This document shows, in pieces, positions 35,263-44,454 of a stretch of DNA of 64,000 nt. Every line of letters begins with the position of its first letter. Positions within the stretch are counted from its first letter, which is position 1. The stretch comes from Caryophanales bacterium UBA4682 (lineage in GTDB: Bacteria; Bacillota_I; Bacilli_A; RFN20; CAG-288): NCBI GenBank assembly GCA_002404995.1, contig DHKY01000014.1, positions 148,097 to 212,096 of the forward strand. The letters are read 5' to 3'. A program made the position numbers and the translations under genes. The notes below the pieces were generated by a model, which had not been told where the DNA came from, made no database searches, and saw nothing but the letters and a program-made list of their open reading frames with translations.

Positions 35263-37791
35263 ATGAACGCAAAACGTTTGATTCCACTGATTTTTCTGCT
35301 CTGCCTGGCTTCCTGCAAGAAGGAAGATAGTTTTCCAATCGTTCCATCTAGTTCAACTCCTATCAGCGAATCAGCCAAAGAAAAAGAAGAAATAAGAATT
35401 ACCCTTAATTACAATTACGGAGGCGAAGAGAATAAGATAGAAGCCCTGTCCTTATCCTACCAAGAGCCTTATGAACTCCCTATACCTGAAATCCCTTCCT
35501 CGCTTGGCGATGCAGTATTTGAAGGATGGTATTATTCGAATAAAAGAGTGGAGACAAAGGGAGATTCTTTCCCGTTTTCCTCCTCTATCACCCTTTATGC
35601 CCACTACTCTCATAATGATTTCGATGGAATCGAAAACTCATCTAATGGAATAACAATCACAAGTATCAAGAAAAAAGTTGGAAATATAATAATCCCCCAA
35701 TACTACAATGGAAAAAGAGTTACTGAGCTTGCCTCTTCTCTATTCATGGGCAATAAAAAGATTACTAGTCTCGTTATTCCGGATGGAGTGGAGAAAATCG
35801 GAGAAGGATGTTTTCTGTCTTGCCCGAACTTAAGAGAAGTCCATCTTCCAAAGTCCTTGAAGACAGTAAAGAGCGAAGCGTTCTCCCAGTGCAAGAAACT
35901 AAAAAAAGTCTACTATAACGGAGATCTTTCTTCCTGGCTAAATATCGATTTTGATTACGACAGCAACCCTTGTTGCAACTTGGCTTCGCTTTATTTCAGC
36001 AATCAGCTTGTAAGCGAAATTGATGTTCCAAACAACATCAAGAGAATAAAAGACTATGCTTTTTCTGGCGTGATTAGCCTCACTTCTGTTTCACTATCTT
36101 CCATCACATCCATTGGTGAGGAGGCATTTCATTCCTGCCGTGGTTTGAAAAGCATATCGCTTCCAGATAGCCTGACGGAAATCGGAGAAAACGCTTTTTC
36201 GTACTGCACTGTCCTAACAAACATAGTCATTCCGTCTCATCTTAAGGTCATCCCTTCTAACGCCTTCAGCTGTTGTTTCGATTTAGAGGATGTCATTTTA
36301 GGAGAGGGAGTAGAGGCTATCGAAGACAACGCCTTTCTTAAGTGCTATGCCTTAAAAAAACTAACCTTCTCTTCCTCGCTGAAAGTCATCGAGAAGAGCG
36401 CTTTTGAAAGCTGTACTCATCTTCTCAGCTTGGATTTTCCATCTACTTTAGAAACCATAGAATCAACTGCTTTTGCCAAATGCCAGGCCTTAACCAAAAT
36501 TGAGATTCCTTCTTCCATTTCTTCAATCGGAAACGGTGCCTTCGAAGGAACCTATAAAGTAGAATCAAGGTCGGTCCACGAAGGAAACAAGGTTTATTAT
36601 TCTTCTGGAAATGCGATACTTGAAAAAGAGACGAAGCGAGTCATTGCCGGGTGCAAAAACTCATTTCTTCCAGCAGACACTCTCATCATCGGACAGGAGT
36701 CCTTCTTTGGATGCACGTTCTTAAAAGAAAGGACTCTTCCTGAGAATGTCATTACGATAGAAGACTACGCCTTTTCTAATTGCAGGAATCTGCTCTCTTT
36801 TCATATCGGAAGCAAAGTAACAAAGATTGGGAAAAACGTCTTTACTGGGGCCAATGCAAGGGAAGAATTTACCGTTGATACGAAGAACACCACCTATTCC
36901 TCTAGCGGGAACTGCCTTTTGAGCAAGGATGGTACCTTGCTCTACTATGGTTGTAAAACAAGTATCATCCCTTTGACAGTCACGGACATTCAAGCCGAAG
37001 CCTTCTACTTCTGCTCAGATAGGACATCCATAATCATACCTGACTCAGTAAAAAGAATCGGGGAGAGAGCTTTCTCCCATTGTTATTCCTTAAAAGAGAG
37101 GGCTCTTCCTGACAATGTAGAATTCATTGGAGAAAGCATTTTTGATACCTGCTTTGCAAGGACGAAAATCACTTTTGGAAACGGAATCACATCAATTCCT
37201 TCAAACTGCCTAAAGGACTGCGATGCCCTCACATCCATCGCTCTCGGGAACAACGTGACAGAAATCGGCTCGTTTGCTTTTTACCGGGCTTACAATGTCA
37301 AAACAAGGAACCTTCCTGCGACCTTATCCTCTATTGGAGAAGGATCCTTTGCTCTTACCGATAGGACACTGACAATCCCTGATGATAACGAATCCTTTGT
37401 CTTTGAATCCGGATGCTTAAGGGGAAAAGATGAGAAGAACCTCTATTTTGGGAATACCAAAGCAGTTATTAATGACACCGTAAATCATATTCTGCCTTAT
37501 GCATTCTACGGAAACACAGTGCTTGAGAATCTCAATCTTCCAGACTCTGTAGAAACCATTGGAGAATCTGCTTTTGCACGTTCTTTCCTTTCCAATCTTG
37601 TTCTTCCGAGCAGTATTCGTTCCATTGACTCCATGGCTTTTGCTGAATGTGAACGTTTAACAGATATCTCGTACCAAGGAACAAAAGCTATGTGGAATCA
37701 AATAGACTTTGGAGATTCCGTCTTTTCCTCCGTTCCAGCAGAAAGTGTTATCTGTGAAGACTTTGTTTTTGACTTAATCGAAGGAAATTAA
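35263..37791 (+). CDS. BspA-like leucine-rich-repeat lipoprotein
   Basis: An 842-residue lipoprotein with signal MNAKRLIPLIFLLCLASC. An InlB B-repeat-like segment comes first (about 45-110; FEGWYYSNKRVE... ITLYAHY), followed by about 25 LRR_5 (BspA-type, TpLRR) repeats of ~23 residues, each like 'L.sI.lPdsl..IGe.aF..C..L'. Many repeat leucine positions are AGG (DMTSIIIPDSV, LKEMALPDNVEFIG), so the solenoid is intact only if AGG is Met. Such proteins mediate adhesion or binding at the surface. A promoter with no room for an SD lies just upstream. The closing ~40 residues break the repeat (TKAMWNQIDFGDSVF). Confidence 0.9.
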   Translation: MNAKRLIPLIFLLCLASCKKEDSFPIVPSSSTPISESAKEKEEIRITLNYNYGGEENKIEALSLSYQEPYELPIPEIPSSLGDAVFEGWYYSNKRVETKGDSFPFSSSITLYAHYSHNDFDGIENSSNGITITSIKKKVGNIIIPQYYNGKRVTELASSLFMGNKKITSLVIPDGVEKIGEGCFLSCPNLREVHLPKSLKTVKSEAFSQCKKLKKVYYNGDLSSWLNIDFDYDSNPCCNLASLYFSNQLVSEIDVPNNIKRIKDYAFSGVISLTSVSLSSITSIGEEAFHSCRGLKSISLPDSLTEIGENAFSYCTVLTNIVIPSHLKVIPSNAFSCCFDLEDVILGEGVEAIEDNAFLKCYALKKLTFSSSLKVIEKSAFESCTHLLSLDFPSTLETIESTAFAKCQALTKIEIPSSISSIGNGAFEGTYKVESRSVHEGNKVYYSSGNAILEKETKRVIAGCKNSFLPADTLIIGQESFFGCTFLKERTLPENVITIEDYAFSNCRNLLSFHIGSKVTKIGKNVFTGANAREEFTVDTKNTTYSSSGNCLLSKDGTLLYYGCKTSIIPLTVTDIQAEAFYFCSDRTSIIIPDSVKRIGERAFSHCYSLKERALPDNVEFIGESIFDTCFARTKITFGNGITSIPSNCLKDCDALTSIALGNNVTEIGSFAFYRAYNVKTRNLPATLSSIGEGSFALTDRTLTIPDDNESFVFESGCLRGKDEKNLYFGNTKAVINDTVNHILPYAFYGNTVLENLNLPDSVETIGESAFARSFLSNLVLPSSIRSIDSMAFAECERLTDISYQGTKAMWNQIDFGDSVFSSVPAESVICEDFVFDLIEGN

Positions 37792-37911
37792 AAATAAACA
37801 TTGATGCGAATTTAAATAGTCAAGAAAGCTAACAACTATTGCGATATGGGTGTATTGGCATGGTACATTATTAGATTTTAATATATTATAGTATTGATAA
37901 AAGGGTCAAAT

Positions 37912-38432
37912 ATGAAAACTAATTTTATAAACAAATTTATTGCGCTATGTTGTTTTTCTGTGCATCTTGTGCATCAAAAAATATCGTGGATTCTAATTCT
38001 ATCATCTTTTTCCCAAATATCGATTATTCGGATGTATTAGAAAATCGTTCCACTGAACAATTGAAAAAAGTCACTGGAACTTCGATCAACATACAATTCG
38101 AAAGCAACATCAGTGCTTCCCAGGCATTGAAGAAATACGAAGAAGAATTTTCTGATAGTAATAATCCATCGGAAGAAAGTTCCTTTGTCTATAATTGGGT
38201 TTCGACAAACTATATTTTCAAAAAATTAGAAATCATTTCAAAATATGGACTTTTATTTGATCATCTTGTCGATATTGAGTATCCTTATTCGTATTTTACC
38301 TATTATTGCCCAAGCGTTTTATCTCTTTCTGAAATCCAATATGAAATCGAGAAAAACAATATTCAACGGCTTCCAGAAAAAGGTTTCTACGTTATTGTTC
38401 TTTACGAGAACCTCGAATTTGACTTGGACTGA
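37912..38432 (+). pseudogene. Small lipoprotein gene with a frameshift in the signal peptide
   Basis: ATG 37912, after AAAGGGTC, begins MKTNFINKFIA. The frame is lost at about 37945 (one base missing, e.g. in GCGCTATG). From 37947 a second frame gives LFFCASCASKNIVDSN and 150 more residues to 38432, so one base restores MKTNFINKFIA[L]MLFFCASC with a lipobox. The rest is a mixed alpha/beta protein without known motif. Alternatively translation starts at 37947 but then lacks most of the signal. Could be decay or sequence error. Confidence 0.7.
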
Positions 38433-38490
38433 AAAACTCACACAAATGAATTAATTATTGTAGGTTTCAACACGAAAGTTGGAGTTGTTT

Positions 38491-40014
38491 CTAATCACAA
38501 CGCCCGTATTTCTTGTTCATCTGATAAAGATAAGCAGAGAATTCGTCAGAAAGATCATCTTTTGTGATTCGGTACTGCCAATTGTGTCCGACCGTTCCTG
38601 GAGTATTGATTCGACTTTCGTTTCCTTGGCAGAGAAGATCCTGCCTAGATTGGATAGCAATTGAACTGATAGAAGCAAGATTCAATTCCAGTAGAGCTTT
38701 AACATCATCTTGTCTAGTCTTTGAAGAAGTATAAGGAACTCCAAAATGATGTGAGAGGGCAGCAATTGTTTTTTCCGTTTCATTTAGTTCCTTCTCATCC
38801 AGGTCATCTAAAAAGCCTTTTAATGGTTTGCAGTCATGAGTAGACGAATAGGAAATCGTGGAATAAGAATAATTCTGTGGCCTGTTTCTGTTCAGGTTCT
38901 CACCTTCTAATGCGATTTCTAAGACACGCCTGTCCTTCAGATTTAAAATATCAATCGTATCCTGCCTGTCTTTCGTGCAGCAATCGACATCTTCGGCAAT
39001 GATTCTCTCTGGATTAGAAACGAATTTTTGAATCCTATCTTTCTTTGGATACTTTACCCAAGTTCCGTTCCTTCCATCTACACTGCCGTTCTTCAAGACA
39101 TAGGTTTCAAAATAGCCGCGGAAATGATCAAGACGAACAAAATCATAGAGAGTGGAAAGAAAATCAAGTCGAGTTTTGAAGAAACTATAATCATGACGTT
39201 CTAAATGAGAGAAGTCATAAATCGGGTTTCCCCAAGCCTGCCCCATATCATGGAAAATATCCGGTGGATAGCCACAGACAGAATCCCTTCCAAGCTCATT
39301 ATTCAGTTTAAAGCAACGATGGTGACGATAAACATCGACGCTGTCATAGTTTGCATACCTAGGCCTTTCGCCGATGATATAGATTCCCTTGCTGTTTGCG
39401 TATTTCTTCAGTTCTTCCCATTGACGGAGAAAGATATACTGAGTCCAAAGGTAAAAATCAACTTTCTGAGGATAGTTTCGGCGGACCGCTTTTAGCTTTG
39501 CGCTGGTGTATTCGTTATAGCCGTCCTTGAAATCTTTCCAGGCACGGTCCTTATTGATTTCCTTTAATACCCTATAGCAGGCATAATCAGTAAACTGGTT
39601 CTTTCTTAGAAAGGAAATATATCCTCTCTGATAATCTCCTTTTCCGCGTGTAAAGCGATTATAAGCAACTTTCAGAAGCTCAATCCGGCTGTTATAAATC
39701 TTTTCATAATCGATTTTTCTCGAATCCGTTCCAAAGTCAATGTTTGCCCTATCTCGTCTTTTCAAAAGTCCTTTGTCCCTAAGGTCATTAAAATCAATGA
39801 AATAATGATTCAATCCAATAGTCGCATAGCAAGAATACGGAGAGTCGCCAAAAGAAGTCGGGTTCAAGGGCAACCTGCTCCAATAAGAAAATCCTGACTT
39901 TGCCAGAAAGTCCACAAATTCCTTAGCCTCTTGACCGATGCTTCCGATTCCATATTCTCCAGGAAGAGAGAACAAGGGAAGATCCACACCGGAAGAACGA
40001 AAACGTTGATTCAT
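38491..40014 (-). CDS. malQ: 4-alpha-glucanotransferase (amylomaltase)
   Basis: A 507-residue GH77 enzyme which disproportionates alpha-1,4-glucans. It has SGVDLPLFSLPGEYGIGSIG, YWSMLPLNPTSFGDSPY, the GEMPMYANYDSVDVY strand, PDIFHDMGQAWGNP, and VRLDHFRGYFE with the catalytic Asp. IIAEDVD has the Glu acid/base, and STHDCKP and ESRINTPGT complete the site. Two family-hydrophobic residues in GE-M-P-M-Y are AGG, while the R of SRINTPGT is CGA. ATG 40014 has GAGG at 9 bases. Stop codon TAG. Cytoplasmic, maltodextrin metabolism. Confidence 0.92.
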   Translation of the reverse strand: MNQRFRSSGVDLPLFSLPGEYGIGSIGQEAKEFVDFLAKSGFSYWSRLPLNPTSFGDSPYSCYATIGLNHYFIDFNDLRDKGLLKRRDRANIDFGTDSRKIDYEKIYNSRIELLKVAYNRFTRGKGDYQRGYISFLRKNQFTDYACYRVLKEINKDRAWKDFKDGYNEYTSAKLKAVRRNYPQKVDFYLWTQYIFLRQWEELKKYANSKGIYIIGERPRYANYDSVDVYRHHRCFKLNNELGRDSVCGYPPDIFHDMGQAWGNPIYDFSHLERHDYSFFKTRLDFLSTLYDFVRLDHFRGYFETYVLKNGSVDGRNGTWVKYPKKDRIQKFVSNPERIIAEDVDCCTKDRQDTIDILNLKDRRVLEIALEGENLNRNRPQNYSYSTISYSSTHDCKPLKGFLDDLDEKELNETEKTIAALSHHFGVPYTSSKTRQDDVKALLELNLASISSIAIQSRQDLLCQGNESRINTPGTVGHNWQYRITKDDLSDEFSAYLYQMNKKYGRCD

Positions 40015-40365
40015 TAGTAAATTCCTCTGCCTTTCATTGTAAACCAAAGAAAAGAAAATTAAACCACAAACAAATCAGATTGCCTTCCAATTAGCGTGAA
40101 TTGCAGGAAAAATGTAACCGGTTTTATAATAACAGAGGAAAGCCACTAAAAATATCCGCTCCATTTAAGAACAAGTGAATTGATAGATTATTTAACAGAA
40201 AAAGGGGAATTTTCACCAAAAAACGCTTCAAATAAGAATTACAAAAGATAATGTTTATTTGATATATACTATATGTTCTTTTTGCAACTATTGAATTTTA
40301 GAGTCCGACTGAGTAATATAATAGTCAACTTTTATGCACCCATTAAAATAAGGAGAGGTGAATCT
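40015..40365. promoter_or_regulatory. Divergent intergenic region before the polysaccharide locus
   Basis: A 351-base AT-rich gap between MalQ and the first gene of the polysaccharide cluster. TATACT lies at 40265-40270 but without a good -35. Ends with AAGGAGAGGTGAATCT-GTG. An open plus-strand frame from 40273 continues into the next gene but lacks a ribosome binding site, so I treat it as leader. No other element seen. Confidence 0.4.
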
Positions 40366-40938
40366 GTGCCAAAACTTTGCGTTGTATTTCCTGGACGTCA
40401 TTATAGCTGTGATCGTTCCTTGCTTTATTACCCAAGCAAGATAAGGCGTGATAAAGGCTATAAGATTGTACGTCTTGAATATAATGAGCCGTTCGAAGTC
40501 GTCATTGAGCCGCCTTTTGAAGACTTCAAAAGAGAGTCTTTGCAGTACATAGAAAAACATCTGGAAAGGATTGATTTCGACTCCTATGAATCCGTGATTT
40601 TCCTCACCGATTCGATTGGAGGAACCTTTGCTGGAAGGTATCGTGAAACCCATCATAGGGAAAAAGCAGAAATCGTCTTCATTTCTCCTTTGAGCAGTGC
40701 AATCCCGTATTTCCTTCCCTCCGATCTTATTCTTTCTAGCGATAACGATCCTTTGTTCCCTAATGCCAGAGACGCACTTATCAACTTCGGACAAAGTTAT
40801 ATCTTCCCCTATAGGTCCCATGATTTCGAAGTGAAAGATAACTCACGCTACAATCTCTCTACTAGGACGAACGCAGTGAACATCATCGAAAAATATATTT
40901 CCGCTTTAGAGCAGAACGGAGAAAAGACAAATGAATAA
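40366..40938 (+). CDS. Small alpha/beta-hydrolase-like protein, first gene of polysaccharide operon
   Basis: 190 residues. CVVFPGRHYSCDRSLLYY is like the first strand and oxyanion region of an alpha/beta hydrolase. VIFLTDSIGGTFAG contains DSIGG, a variant nucleophile elbow. FLPSDLILSSDNDPLFP has an acid, and YRSHDFE may hold the His. GTG 40366 is chosen from AAGGAGAGG, 6-9 bases upstream; an upstream start at 40273 would add 31 residues but has no Shine-Dalgarno. Overlaps the next gene by 8 bases (ATGAATAA), so translation is coupled. The enzyme's role in the polysaccharide pathway is unclear. Confidence 0.7.
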   Translation: MPKLCVVFPGRHYSCDRSLLYYPSKIRRDKGYKIVRLEYNEPFEVVIEPPFEDFKRESLQYIEKHLERIDFDSYESVIFLTDSIGGTFAGRYRETHHREKAEIVFISPLSSAIPYFLPSDLILSSDNDPLFPNARDALINFGQSYIFPYRSHDFEVKDNSRYNLSTRTNAVNIIEKYISALEQNGEKTNE

Positions 40939-41668
40939 CAAGAACCCATTCGACAGGGATAGGGAAGAAAATCCCCATATCGATTTAGATTCCATCGACA
41001 GGACATTAGAAAGGCAGAAAATAGAAGCCACAAACGATGCCACTATCTATTTGAAACGAAAACCTATCTATTCCTTCTTTAAACGATTCTTTGATATTTT
41101 CCTTTCTGGTCTTGCTATCATCGTCCTCTCTCCGCTTCTCCTTTTACTCGCGTTGCTCGTTAAATGTACTTCGAAAGGACCAGTTTTCTATAAGCACAAG
41201 CGAATTGGAAAGAACGGAAAGCAATTCTACAGGCTTAAGTTCCGTACCAGGAAATGGGATACCCGTCCGATTTCGGAACAGCTCAATGCGGAACAGCTCA
41301 AGCAGTTCTATACCGAATTCAAAGTAGACAACGATCCCCGTATCACGAAACTTGGAAAAGTCCTTCGCAAAACTTCTCTCGACGAGCTTCCCCAGCTTTT
41401 CAACATTTTCATTGGTCAAAGGTCAATCGTCGGGCCCCGTCCTATCATCAACATCGAGTCAGAGCGCTACGGACTAACAAGAGGTATTCTTCTTTCGGTT
41501 CGTCCAGGACTCACAAGCTACTGGGCATGCCACGGAAGAAGCAATGTCGATTATACAGAACGTGTCAACAGGGAGCTTTACTATATCAAGCATCGTTCAT
41601 TCTGGCTTGACATAAAGCTAATCTGCCGCACATTCATCAAAGTATTTAAACGAGATGGAGCAAAATAA
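40931..41668 (+). CDS. Undecaprenyl-phosphate sugar phosphotransferase (WcaJ/CpsE-like initiating transferase)
   Basis: A 245-residue polyprenyl-phosphate sugar-1-phosphate transferase which starts the repeat unit on the lipid carrier. The membrane helix FFDIFLSGLAIIVLSPLLLLLALLV is followed by the family core: GPVFYKHKRIGKNGKQFYRLKFRTMKWDT, LRKTSLDELPQLFNIFIGQMSIVGPRP, and RPGLTSYWACHGRSNVDYTERVNMELYYIKHRSFWLDIKLI. AGG at 41249-41251 codes the Met of KFRTM, AGG at 41420-41422 the Met of GQMSIVGPRP, and AGG the Met of ERVNMEL. Asp-Glu in LDELPQ is the catalytic pair. Second gene of the operon. Confidence 0.96.
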   Translation: MNNKNPFDRDREENPHIDLDSIDRTLERQKIEATNDATIYLKRKPIYSFFKRFFDIFLSGLAIIVLSPLLLLLALLVKCTSKGPVFYKHKRIGKNGKQFYRLKFRTRKWDTRPISEQLNAEQLKQFYTEFKVDNDPRITKLGKVLRKTSLDELPQLFNIFIGQRSIVGPRPIINIESERYGLTRGILLSVRPGLTSYWACHGRSNVDYTERVNRELYYIKHRSFWLDIKLICRTFIKVFKRDGAK

Positions 41669-41671
41669 TCT

Positions 41672-43249
41672 ATGGACAATAACAAAAAAGATTCAGAACA
41701 AACCAAAATCATCATCAGGCAGGATAACGGAAAGGCAAACTCTCCCCGTCTGACTTGGGGTGAATACATCCATCAGGTCAACTCTTATAAATGGTGGATT
41801 ATAGCCATCAGCTTAATCGGTGCCCTTGCCGGTTTTATGGGATCGAAGTATGTCCTAAACCCAAAGAGAGAAAAAATCACCTCTTCCTTATCTTTCCGTT
41901 TGCCGTTAAATAAAGCTCAAGACGCCTTCATCGATGGGACCCCCTTCGATGGGCGTGACTTGATTTGCAAATCCAATATCGAGGCCGTCATCAAAAGCAA
42001 CAGTGACTTCAAGAGTCTGAATCCCGATAAGGTTTATTCTTCTCTTTCAATTTCACCTGTGGAAATCACAGCCGATAACGAAACTGCAAATTCAAAAACC
42101 GAGTTCACTCTCGTGACTTCTGTAAAGCCCTTCGATAGTTCGGAACAGGCACAAGCCTTTATCGGTGCACTCATTGATTACGAAGTAAACAATGTCTCCC
42201 TTCCAAAAATCGATGGTATCAAGCTCTCTACCCCCTTCACTAGGGATGTGGTCAAAGACCTTGAAGGCATAAAGGAAAGTTCATTCTCTCAGAGCACTTC
42301 GTCTCTCAGCACATTAAACACCATTATTTTCACTAACTACAAAGACTTAGTTTCCGTTTTCGGAGAGAATTCCTATGTATCTGACGGCAATTCGCTCCTT
42401 TTCTTAAGTACAGCATATTCTAAGATTTCCGATAAGATGGATCTTCTAGATGGAGAATTAACTTCAAACTACTATGTCAATTTCGAAGATGGGAAAGAAG
42501 AAGAATCCATGGATTCATTTATTCAGCTGGGCAAAAAATACAAAGATGAATTAAAAAATGTAGAAAACGAGCTCAGCAGCAATAAGGAACTTCTCGCCAA
42601 GCTATCCAATATCAAGACACCAGACTCCCAAATCGGAAAACAAATTACCGAATTGACAAATGTTATCACTGAATTATCAAATAGAAAAAATTCTCTGATC
42701 GCATCTTTAGGAAATATTGGATACACTTTCACTACTTCCAATGATACAACCATAGTCAGCGATAGTCCTGATAAGGCAACCGGATTTTATCCAAGTCTTA
42801 AATTCTATAAGGAAAACAAGAACAGCAGTGATTCTACAAACAAATCCAAGGCCCTTGCATGGAAGCAAGGAAGCGAAAGCTATGCTACATCCTTATCCCA
42901 AAGGTACCAAAGCTTATCGAATCAATACATCATCGCCAACAATGCAACCAAAGTCCTCTACAAAAATTCAGCAAATGCCATTTACGTCAAGGAAGCAAAT
43001 AACGGAACTCTATCCGGCCACATCTCGAATTCTATCGTTGCCGTTGCCGGTCTTGTCTTAGGCTTCTTTGCCTCCTCTCTGCTCCTAGCCGAAATCGGGA
43101 GGAACATTGAATTCAAAAAGAAAAAAGCTGACCAGTCAATCATTCAACAACCGAAAGAAGAAGAGGTAAAATCTGACTTTCTGGAAGATGAAAGCAGCTC
43201 CGCTTCTAAAAAAGAAAGTATCGACGACGATCACAATAGCCAAAACTGA
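41672..43249 (+). CDS. Wzz-like polysaccharide chain-length/export protein
   Basis: 525 residues with two membrane helices (WWIIAISLIGALAGFMG, ~residues 30-50; SNSIVAVAGLVLGFFASSLLLAEI, ~440-465) enclosing a long, coiled-coil-rich extracellular domain, the Wzz/CapA topology. In Gram-positive bacteria this regulates chain length of capsular polysaccharide together with a kinase. No Walker-type kinase is fused here; the C-terminal tail (acidic, SSSASKKESIDDDH) is not tyrosine-rich. ATG has GGAG 12 bases upstream. Stop is TGA at 43247-43249. Confidence 0.85.
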   Translation: MDNNKKDSEQTKIIIRQDNGKANSPRLTWGEYIHQVNSYKWWIIAISLIGALAGFMGSKYVLNPKREKITSSLSFRLPLNKAQDAFIDGTPFDGRDLICKSNIEAVIKSNSDFKSLNPDKVYSSLSISPVEITADNETANSKTEFTLVTSVKPFDSSEQAQAFIGALIDYEVNNVSLPKIDGIKLSTPFTRDVVKDLEGIKESSFSQSTSSLSTLNTIIFTNYKDLVSVFGENSYVSDGNSLLFLSTAYSKISDKMDLLDGELTSNYYVNFEDGKEEESMDSFIQLGKKYKDELKNVENELSSNKELLAKLSNIKTPDSQIGKQITELTNVITELSNRKNSLIASLGNIGYTFTTSNDTTIVSDSPDKATGFYPSLKFYKENKNSSDSTNKSKALAWKQGSESYATSLSQRYQSLSNQYIIANNATKVLYKNSANAIYVKEANNGTLSGHISNSIVAVAGLVLGFFASSLLLAEIGRNIEFKKKKADQSIIQQPKEEEVKSDFLEDESSSASKKESIDDDHNSQN

Positions 43250-43275
43250 GATAAGCCGAAAAGCTGATTCAAGAT

Positions 43276-44454
43276 ATGGAACGAAGATTAGGTGCTCCTG
43301 TTGCTAAGCCAAACAAAGATCGTCTGTTTGGTCTGGATAGGAGGAAAGCTGTTGCCATACTAATGGTCATTGCCCTTCACACTCCCCTATTCCAACCAGA
43401 TTTCCTTCTTTCGAATTGGCCAGAATCCGTAGCAATCAGAATGTTCCAATACTGCCTTCGGGTAAACTGCGAGCCCGTGCCGTTTTTTGTGTTTATCGAT
43501 GGATATCTTAGGTTCAGAGCTAAAAACACAACACTGAAAAAGCAATTAAAACGGAGTTTGAATTTCTTTCTTATCCTTATCCTATGGTCATCGATTCTCA
43601 TTCTGACTGGCTTATATTTTGAAGGAACACCGATAACTCTTAATCTTTTTCTTTCCCAATTATTCAAGACACAGATATCCAATCACTATAATGGCGTATT
43701 ATGGTTCTTAATTAACCTGATTGCCCTTTATCTCATCTTCCCTGCACTTCAACTCGTCTTTGATAAAAGCAAAAAAACCTTCACTATTCTTTTCCTTATA
43801 TCCACTTTTTTCACTATTTTCCTTAATTTCCTTGGTTTATTAGGTGACGTAATTGAGTGTTATCGCTCGGCTGGATTATATCGCGATTTTTTAGACTTCC
43901 TTCACCGATTTGATCCATTCGGAAACCAAAGGTATCTTTTCTACTTTTTATTGGGCGGTATGGTGTTTCTTTATCAAGAAAGATTACTAAAGAACCGCTG
44001 GAAATGGGTAAGGGCAGGATTTGCATGTATGGTTTTTGCTTCTGTTTTCGGAATTCTAAGGTCAATAAAAAAGCAGTCATTATATAATCCAGGTTACAAC
44101 TACTCCCAATGCACACTCACCTTTTATATTCTTGGAAGGTTTGCACTCTTTTACCCGTGGAAGGGAAAGATTCCTCTCCTGTCTTATTTACTGTCCTGTT
44201 TAGGGTCTTCCACTTTAGGAATATACGTTATCCACTATATCTATGTCGAAGCAGCGAAATCCCACTTTGATTATTTGACTTTACCACAGAGATTTCAGGC
44301 GTTTCTGTTTGTCATTGCCTGCTCCTGCATTTGCACTGCATCCCTATCTTATATCAGCTTCTTACGGCCTCTGATCAGGAAGAAAATACCAACTAGAAAC
44401 CAGCTCGGTCACCTTCCCTCCTTTTTCCGTACAAGAAAGCTAAGTAAGGGATAA
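43276..44454 (+). CDS. Membrane acyltransferase (acyltransferase family 3)
   Basis: A 392-residue, ten-helix acyltransferase of the OafA/Wzy-like acyltransferase 3 family. The N-terminus LDMMKAVAILMVIALHTPLF is the family start (D...K..AI...V..H) with two AGG Met. VPFFVFIDGYLMF resembles the second conserved helix. Several more helices reach YISFLRPLIRKKI. It probably O-acylates a polysaccharide unit before export. No clear Shine-Dalgarno. It overlaps by 46 bases the 3' end of the convergent glycosyltransferase gene. Confidence 0.85.
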   Translation: MERRLGAPVAKPNKDRLFGLDRRKAVAILMVIALHTPLFQPDFLLSNWPESVAIRMFQYCLRVNCEPVPFFVFIDGYLRFRAKNTTLKKQLKRSLNFFLILILWSSILILTGLYFEGTPITLNLFLSQLFKTQISNHYNGVLWFLINLIALYLIFPALQLVFDKSKKTFTILFLISTFFTIFLNFLGLLGDVIECYRSAGLYRDFLDFLHRFDPFGNQRYLFYFLLGGMVFLYQERLLKNRWKWVRAGFACMVFASVFGILRSIKKQSLYNPGYNYSQCTLTFYILGRFALFYPWKGKIPLLSYLLSCLGSSTLGIYVIHYIYVEAAKSHFDYLTLPQRFQAFLFVIACSCICTASLSYISFLRPLIRKKIPTRNQLGHLPSFFRTRKLSKG

